Source: an uncultured Acidobacteriota bacterium (GTDB lineage: Bacteria; Acidobacteriota; Thermoanaerobaculia; Gp7-AA8). From it: a DNA stretch of 9,923 nucleotides. The notes under the pieces were generated by a model. The model was not told the origin of the DNA, did no database searches, and saw nothing but the letters and a program-made list of their open reading frames with translations. The stretch covers positions 1-9,923 of the forward strand of contig CAMPKJ010000182.1 in assembly GCA_946887105.1 (NCBI GenBank), read 5' to 3'. The translations under genes were made by a program, and so were the position numbers. Below, one piece after another: positions 5,408 through 9,923 of this stretch. Each line of letters starts with the position of its first letter. Position 1 is the first letter of the stretch.

Positions 5408-6994
5408 ATGCCCCGATCCCTGGTGCTCGCTTTACTGCTCTCGTTCGCTGGATCCGCCGCAGCGCAGACCGATGCCCTAACGTTCACGCTCGGTCCGATC
5501 GAGCGCATCGACGACACCGACATCGCGCGCTCGTTTGGCGTTCTGCACAACCGCGGTCTCGACATCCATGACGTGACCGTCAACGTGGACCTCACTGGTC
5601 CGCGCACGACCTACATCGGTGGCGAGAGCGACTCCGGCTGGAGCTGCCGCAACGGCCAGACGCCGTACGTGCTCCATTGCACGACGCCGCTGATCCGCGC
5701 CGGGGAATCGAAAACGCTGCAGATCTACGTCGGGCCGTTGCGCGAAGCACGCGTGCACCTCGCGGCGCAGGCGTCATGGCAGAGTTTCGAGGCGGTCCTC
5801 TACTCGCCGGTATCGCACCAGAACGGCGCGTTGGCGCGCGAGTTCGTCGTGAGCAACAGCGGCGATCCGGGCGCGGGCTCGTTGCGCGCTGCAATCGACG
5901 CGTCGAATGAGGAATGCGCGCGCGATCAGGTTCCGTGCAGCATCGTCTTTCAGATCGACGCGCCGGTGCCGGAGCGCGGCTGGCACACGATCATCCCGAA
6001 CACGCCCTTACCGGCCATCACGGCGCCCGACATCGAGATCGACGGCGCGACGCAAACGCGTTTCAGCGGCGACACGAATCCGCTGGGGCCGGAGGTCGCA
6101 TTGGACGGTTCGGCCCTGTGGGCCGGGCACGGATTGCAGATCGCCGGCACCGGTCTGGCGTTCGTGAGCAATCTCGCCATCGGCGGTTTTCCGTGGCATG
6201 GGATCGCGGTGACGCGCGACTCGTTCGCGAGCTCGAGGATCGAAAGCAACTACATCGGCACCGACGCCACGGGCACACGCGCGCACCCGAATCGCAGCCG
6301 CGGCATCGCCTTCGATCTGCCAGCCTCGGATTTCGAGGTCACGCACAACATCATCAGCGGCAACGGGCGCAGCGGCGTGTTCATCGCCGGCGCGTTCAAC
6401 GTCACTCTGACAGAGAACCAGATCGGCACCGGCACCGCCGGCGTGGCCATTCCGAACGGCGCCAGCGGCGTGTTCGTCGGGGACGACGCCAGCGACATCC
6501 TGCTGCGCCGCAACACGATCGCCCACAATGCGTGGTTCGGCGTCGCGCTTTCGCAGCGGGTGGCGCGCTTCACCCTGCTCGAGAACTCCATCACCCGCAA
6601 CGGCTTCATCGGGATCGACCGCGGTCTCGACGGCTTCAGCGGTTACCACTTCGACGATCTCGACGTCCGCAACGCCAGCATCCCTCCGCCGCGCCTCCTT
6701 TCCGCGATCTACGATCCGGCGGCGGACCGGACCACGATCACTGGCAGGTATCGCCCGGAGCGCGACCACGAAGGCATCTGGGAATTCTCGCTGTTCGCCA
6801 GCACGGTCGGCGACGGGCAGGGAGAGACGTTCCTCGGCACGACGAGCACGGCCAACGGTACGTTCACGTTCAACGTCACGGGCAATCTCAGCGGCCGGTT
6901 CATCACCGCGACCGGGCGGCGTTACCTGCGCATCGGATTATCGGGCGACTGGTTCTGGACGAGCGAGTTCTCGGAGCCGATCGAAGTCCGCTGA
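5408..6994 (+). CDS. Secreted right-handed beta-helix protein with DUF11-like and CSLREA-like regions
   Basis: The 528-residue protein has a signal peptide (MPRSL, hydrophobic core, cleavage near residues 19-20 after AAA/AAAQ). Residues about 24-110 resemble a DUF11-type beta-sandwich, with the pattern GWSC, HC, then LIRAGESKTLQIYV. A CSLREA-like segment follows (VVSNSGDPGAGSLRAAID, 147-164), then a parallel beta-helix (about 205-405) with asparagine-rich rungs such as NYIGTDATGT, HNIISGNG, ENQIG and RRNTIAHN. The last 110 residues look like an Ig-like strand domain. Four cysteines (80, 91, 170, 177) could form disulfides outside the cell. Such proteins bind or process polysaccharide, or serve as adhesins; no catalytic residues are evident. 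ATG 5408-5410 follows GGTGA (5399-5403), 22 bp after pilT, so co-transcription with pilT is likely. No C-terminal sorting signal is obvious. Confidence 0.85.
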   Translation: MPRSLVLALLLSFAGSAAAQTDALTFTLGPIERIDDTDIARSFGVLHNRGLDIHDVTVNVDLTGPRTTYIGGESDSGWSCRNGQTPYVLHCTTPLIRAGESKTLQIYVGPLREARVHLAAQASWQSFEAVLYSPVSHQNGALAREFVVSNSGDPGAGSLRAAIDASNEECARDQVPCSIVFQIDAPVPERGWHTIIPNTPLPAITAPDIEIDGATQTRFSGDTNPLGPEVALDGSALWAGHGLQIAGTGLAFVSNLAIGGFPWHGIAVTRDSFASSRIESNYIGTDATGTRAHPNRSRGIAFDLPASDFEVTHNIISGNGRSGVFIAGAFNVTLTENQIGTGTAGVAIPNGASGVFVGDDASDILLRRNTIAHNAWFGVALSQRVARFTLLENSITRNGFIGIDRGLDGFSGYHFDDLDVRNASIPPPRLLSAIYDPAADRTTITGRYRPERDHEGIWEFSLFASTVGDGQGETFLGTTSTANGTFTFNVTGNLSGRFITATGRRYLRIGLSGDWFWTSEFSEPIEVR

Positions 6995-7015
6995 TCGCTG
7001 TGTTACAACTCGTGG

Positions 7016-7516
7016 ATGCCCGAAGAGCTGGAGCGCTGTTACGCGGCTGCGGTGCGCATCCTGAAGTACCGCTTCAACAGCGAGGCCGAGCTGCGGCGCA
7101 AGCTGCGCGGGAAGCAGTTCGCAAAGGACGACATCGAGGCCGTGATCTCCCGTCTGCAGAAGGAGAAGTGGCTCGATGACGATCGCTACGCCGCGGCATT
7201 CGTCCGCACCCGCGCCAACAAACGCGTCGGACCGTTGCGCATCCGCCGCGAGCTGCAGGCGGCGGGCGTCAGCGATGACTCGGCAAAGCAGGCGGTGGCG
7301 CAGAACGCCGATCCCGAACGCGAGCACGATGCCTTGCGGGAGCTGGGACGGAAGCGCGCCCGGATGCTGATCCGCCGTCACGGCGAGGCGTACCTCGGCA
7401 CATCCGAGGGGCGAAACAAACTGGCTGGATATCTGTTGAACCAGGGTTACGATGCCCGGCTCGTTTACGAGGCGTTGAAGGAGATCACGGTTGTTGACCA
7501 CCAGCCAGATTCGTGA
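7016..7516 (+). CDS. recX: RecX regulatory protein (RecA modulator)
   Basis: The 166-residue protein matches RecX in length and three-helix repeat layout. RecX binds RecA filaments in the cytoplasm and usually inhibits or trims them. Visible landmarks are the first repeat (RILKYRFNSEAELRRKL, 14-30), the signature LDDDRYAAAFVRTR (53-66) and the following GPLRIRRELQAAGV (72-85). The third repeat (about 130-160, RNKLAGYLLNQGYDARLVYEAL) completes the fold. ATG 7016-7018 lies 21 bp after the beta-helix gene, without a Shine-Dalgarno. A weak box TACAAC (7004-7009) sits six bases upstream, so a leaderless start is possible but poorly supported. Its 3' end overlaps alaS by 26 bp. No recA is adjacent in the window. 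Confidence 0.9.
   Translation: MPEELERCYAAAVRILKYRFNSEAELRRKLRGKQFAKDDIEAVISRLQKEKWLDDDRYAAAFVRTRANKRVGPLRIRRELQAAGVSDDSAKQAVAQNADPEREHDALRELGRKRARMLIRRHGEAYLGTSEGRNKLAGYLLNQGYDARLVYEALKEITVVDHQPDS
7478..7483 (+). promoter_or_regulatory. alaS ribosome binding site inside recX
   Basis: AAGGAG, a strong Shine-Dalgarno, lies seven bases before TTG 7491 and ten before TTG 7494. It decides the alaS start: an in-frame TGA at 7476-7478 blocks any earlier one, and no ATG or GTG is available. It falls within the recX coding end, so alaS translation can begin independently or be coupled to recX. Confidence 0.8.
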
Positions 7517-9923
7517 GGCTTTCCTCGAGTATTTCGAAAAGAACGCGCACCGCCGCGTGGCCAGTTCGTCGCTCGTGCCCGCGGGCGACCCGACGCTGCT
7601 CTTCACCAACGCCGGGATGAATCAGTTCAAGGACGTTTTCCTCGGCCGCGAGCAGCGCGATTACGCGCGCGCCGCGACCTCGCAGAAATGCGTCCGCGCC
7701 GGCGGCAAGCACAACGACCTCGAGAACGTCGGGCGCACCGCGCGCCATCACACCTTCTTCGAGATGCTCGGCAACTTCTCGTTCGGCGACTACTTCAAGG
7801 AAGACGCAATCCGCTTTGCGTGGGACCTGCTGGTCAATGTCTACAAACTCGAGCCGGAGCGCCTCTGGTTCTCCGTCTTCGAAGGCGACGACAAGGTTCC
7901 GGCGGACGACGAGGCCGCGGAGCTGTGGGTGAAGGCGGGCGCGCGTCCCGAGCGCGTGCTGCGCTTCGGCAAGAAAGACAACTTCTGGCAGATGGGCGAG
8001 ACCGGACCGTGCGGTCCGTGCTCGGAGATCCACTACTACCGCGGCGAGGACATGGCGCACAACGTTCCGGAGCTGGTCAATGGCCCCGGCGACACGACCA
8101 TGGAGGTGTGGAACCTCGTGTTCATGCAGTACGACCGCGATGAAGACGGCGTGCTGCATCCGCTGCCGGCGCCGTCCGTCGATACCGGAATGGGGCTGGA
8201 GCGCATCGCCTCGGTGCTGCAGAAGACGCAGACGAATTACGACATCGATCTGTTCGCGCCGATCAAAGACGTCATCGAAGAGATCAGCGGTCACCAGTAC
8301 GGCGGCCGCATGGACGACGACCTCGACACCGCCGTGCGCGTGCTTTGCGATCACGCTCGTGCGGCGACGTTCCTCATCAGCGACGGCGTGATCCCGTCGA
8401 ATGAAGGACGCGGCTACGTGCTGCGCCGCATCATCCGCCGCGCGATCCGCTTCGGACGCAAGCTGCCGCGGCCGGTCCCGCTGAACAAGCTGGTCGCCCC
8501 AGTTTACAAATCCATGGCCGAGGCCTATCCGGAGCTCGGCGACCGCTTAGTGCCGATCGTCGACTTTCTCCGCGGGGAGGAGGAGCGTTTCTCGCGCACG
8601 CTTACCAGCGGGATGGAGCGCGTCGGCCAGGTCATTGATGACATTCGCGCCCGGGGCGAGACGATCATGTCTGGCGTCGAACTGTTCCGCCTTTACGACA
8701 CGTACGGGATTCCGATCGATCTCATTGCCGAACTCGCGGAAGACGAAGGTGTGCGCCTGGACATGGAAGGCTATGACCAGCTCATGGCCGACGCACGCTC
8801 GCGGGCGAAAGCAGCCGGTAAGTTCCAGGCTTCGGCGGATGCGGCAACCTACGCGGCGCTCGCCGACAAGATCGGTCCCGTGGCATTCGTCGGCTACGAG
8901 AACTACACCGGCGTCGACGCGCAGGTGAAGGCGATCGTCGTCGACGGCCGGGAGCGCGACTCGCTCCATCACGGCAGCGAAGGCGAAGTGGTGCTCTCGC
9001 CGACGCCGTTCTACGCCGAGTCCGGTGGGCAGATCGGCGACACCGGCACGCTGGTGTGGCACGGCGAAGCCGGTCAAGGCATCGGTCGCGCCACGGTGCT
9101 CGATACCGTGAAGCCGTTCGGCGACGTACCAGTCTCGCGCGTGCGCGTCGAAGAAGGTTCGCTTGCGCTGCACTCGCGCGTGCGCGCATCCGTTCCGGTC
9201 ATGTTGCGTCTCGACACGACCGCCAATCACACCGCGACGCACCTGCTGCACAAGGCGCTGAAGGACATCCTCGGCCCGACCGTGCAGCAGGCCGGTTCGC
9301 TCGTCGCACCCGACCGGCTCCGCTTCGACTACACCTATCACCAGCCACTCACCGACGCGCAGATCAAAAAAATCGAGGACGCCGTCAACGATCGCGTGCG
9401 CGCGAATCTCGAGGTGACCAAGACCGTCATGCCGCTGGCCGAAGCGAAGCAGAGCGGCGCGGTGGCGATGTTCGGCGAGAAGTACGGCGATCAGGTGCGC
9501 ATCGTGGCTGCCGGTGACTATTCGCGCGAATTCTGCGGCGGCTGCCACGTGAACCGCACCGGCGACATCGGCATCTTCAAGATCGTCTCCGACCGCTCGC
9601 TCGCGGCCGGCGTGCGACGCATGGAAGCGGTCACCGGCCGCGGCGCACTGCAGCTCTTCCAGAGACTCGACGACGCGACGCACGAGCTAGCGTCCCAGAC
9701 GAACGTCTCGCTGGACGAACTGCCGGTCTACGTCCGGTCGCTGCAGGAGCGGCAGAAAACGCTCGAGAAAGAGCTCAAGCAGTTGAAGGTGCGTCTGGCC
9801 ACCGGCGGTGCCGCGAGCAGTGCACAGGCATCCGACGAGCCGGTAGATGTCGGCGGCGTGAAGCTCATCGCGCGCCGCGTCGACGAGCTCACCGGCGGCG
9901 ATCTGCGCAACTTCGCCGACGAG
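7491..9923 (+). CDS. alaS: Alanyl-tRNA synthetase (3' end cut by the window)
   Basis: This cytoplasmic class II synthetase charges tRNA-Ala. The frame is open for 811 codons to the window edge; about 70 residues of a typical length near 880 are missing. Visible are motif 1 (RAGGKHNDLENVGRTARHH, then FFEMLGNFSFGDYFKE), the motif 2 region (WQMGETGPCGPCSEIHYY), motif 3 (NEGRGYVLRRIIRRAIRFGR), and the editing-domain zinc ligands H580, H584, C682 and H686 (HTATH and CGGCH). The editing domain clears mischarged serine and glycine. A coiled-coil linker (about residues 735-765) and the start of the C-Ala domain follow. In CGGCH a cysteine replaces the common threonine, but both zinc ligands remain. 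The start is one of tandem TTG codons (7491 or 7494); the first has the better spacing from AAGGAG. It overlaps recX by 26 bp. Because it lacks an upstream ATG, ATG-only gene finding would miss its true start. Confidence 0.97.
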   Translation, partial: MLTTSQIREAFLEYFEKNAHRRVASSSLVPAGDPTLLFTNAGMNQFKDVFLGREQRDYARAATSQKCVRAGGKHNDLENVGRTARHHTFFEMLGNFSFGDYFKEDAIRFAWDLLVNVYKLEPERLWFSVFEGDDKVPADDEAAELWVKAGARPERVLRFGKKDNFWQMGETGPCGPCSEIHYYRGEDMAHNVPELVNGPGDTTMEVWNLVFMQYDRDEDGVLHPLPAPSVDTGMGLERIASVLQKTQTNYDIDLFAPIKDVIEEISGHQYGGRMDDDLDTAVRVLCDHARAATFLISDGVIPSNEGRGYVLRRIIRRAIRFGRKLPRPVPLNKLVAPVYKSMAEAYPELGDRLVPIVDFLRGEEERFSRTLTSGMERVGQVIDDIRARGETIMSGVELFRLYDTYGIPIDLIAELAEDEGVRLDMEGYDQLMADARSRAKAAGKFQASADAATYAALADKIGPVAFVGYENYTGVDAQVKAIVVDGRERDSLHHGSEGEVVLSPTPFYAESGGQIGDTGTLVWHGEAGQGIGRATVLDTVKPFGDVPVSRVRVEEGSLALHSRVRASVPVMLRLDTTANHTATHLLHKALKDILGPTVQQAGSLVAPDRLRFDYTYHQPLTDAQIKKIEDAVNDRVRANLEVTKTVMPLAEAKQSGAVAMFGEKYGDQVRIVAAGDYSREFCGGCHVNRTGDIGIFKIVSDRSLAAGVRRMEAVTGRGALQLFQRLDDATHELASQTNVSLDELPVYVRSLQERQKTLEKELKQLKVRLATGGAASSAQASDEPVDVGGVKLIARRVDELTGGDLRNFADE

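Noticed and set aside
4012..5607. A 531-codon open frame on the minus strand opposite pilT
   Set aside because: It lies fully antisense to pilT, whose motifs are unmistakable. Its composition is rich in Arg, Asp and His, as expected from the reverse of a GC-rich gene, and it shows no recognisable family.
5914..7179. A 421-codon plus-strand frame across the beta-helix gene and recX
   Set aside because: It runs out of frame over two recognisable genes and is extremely Arg/His-rich. Its length follows from the lack of AT-rich stops.
8547..9683. A 378-codon minus-strand open frame opposite alaS
   Set aside because: alaS is open and conserved through this region. The reverse frame is a GC-content artefact.
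1..9923. Search for tRNA genes, CRISPR repeats, insertion-sequence ends and phage or defence genes
   Set aside because: Nothing met a reasonable standard. Coding density leaves no spacer longer than 128 bp, and no direct repeats with regular spacing were seen.

Overview
This is a GC-rich, densely coded bacterial chromosome segment. It holds seven identifiable protein genes, plus what is probably the tail of an eighth at the left edge. Gene content and style suggest Acidobacteriota or a similar deep-branching soil or sediment lineage: a DUF885 peptidase, a PilT-type pilus ATPase, a secreted beta-helix protein, recX directly before alaS, frequent TTG starts, and genes with a -10 box but no leader. 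This placement is an inference from style, not from a marker gene comparison. I see no RNA gene, CRISPR array, insertion sequence or phage gene.

Left block (1-1563). A minus-strand pair runs leftwards. First comes an exported, C-terminally membrane-anchored protein of unknown function. Seven bases after it comes a stand-alone EAL-domain protein, probably a cyclic-di-GMP phosphodiesterase, which starts with TTG and has no visible ribosome binding site. Its 3' end appears to overlap the 3' end of a plus-strand gene that enters from the left.

Middle block (1564-4203). A 50-bp divergent spacer holds a near-symmetric -10 sequence that can serve both directions. To its right lies a plus-strand DUF885 metallopeptidase-like exported protein. 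It converges on a minus-strand serine carboxylesterase. An 18-bp-stem inverted repeat between the two contains both stop codons. A 128-bp divergent spacer then separates the esterase from pilT. It carries -10-like boxes for both genes and a small hairpin that covers the pilT ribosome binding site.

Right block (4204-9923). Four plus-strand genes lie with gaps of 22 and 21 bp and then a 26-bp overlap: pilT, a secreted beta-helix protein, recX and alaS (cut by the window end). They may form one transcription unit. PilT drives type IV pilus retraction, and the beta-helix protein could be a surface factor co-expressed with it. recX and alaS are translationally overlapped, a housekeeping arrangement often seen near recA, although no recA is adjacent here. 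The EAL protein and PilT could both bear on surface attachment and motility, but nothing in the sequence links their regulation.

I did not find a convincing undescribed multi-gene system. The most interesting items are non-coding or architectural: the symmetric divergent promoter, the pilT leader hairpin, the stop-codon-bearing palindrome, and a substituted conserved residue in the EAL protein.
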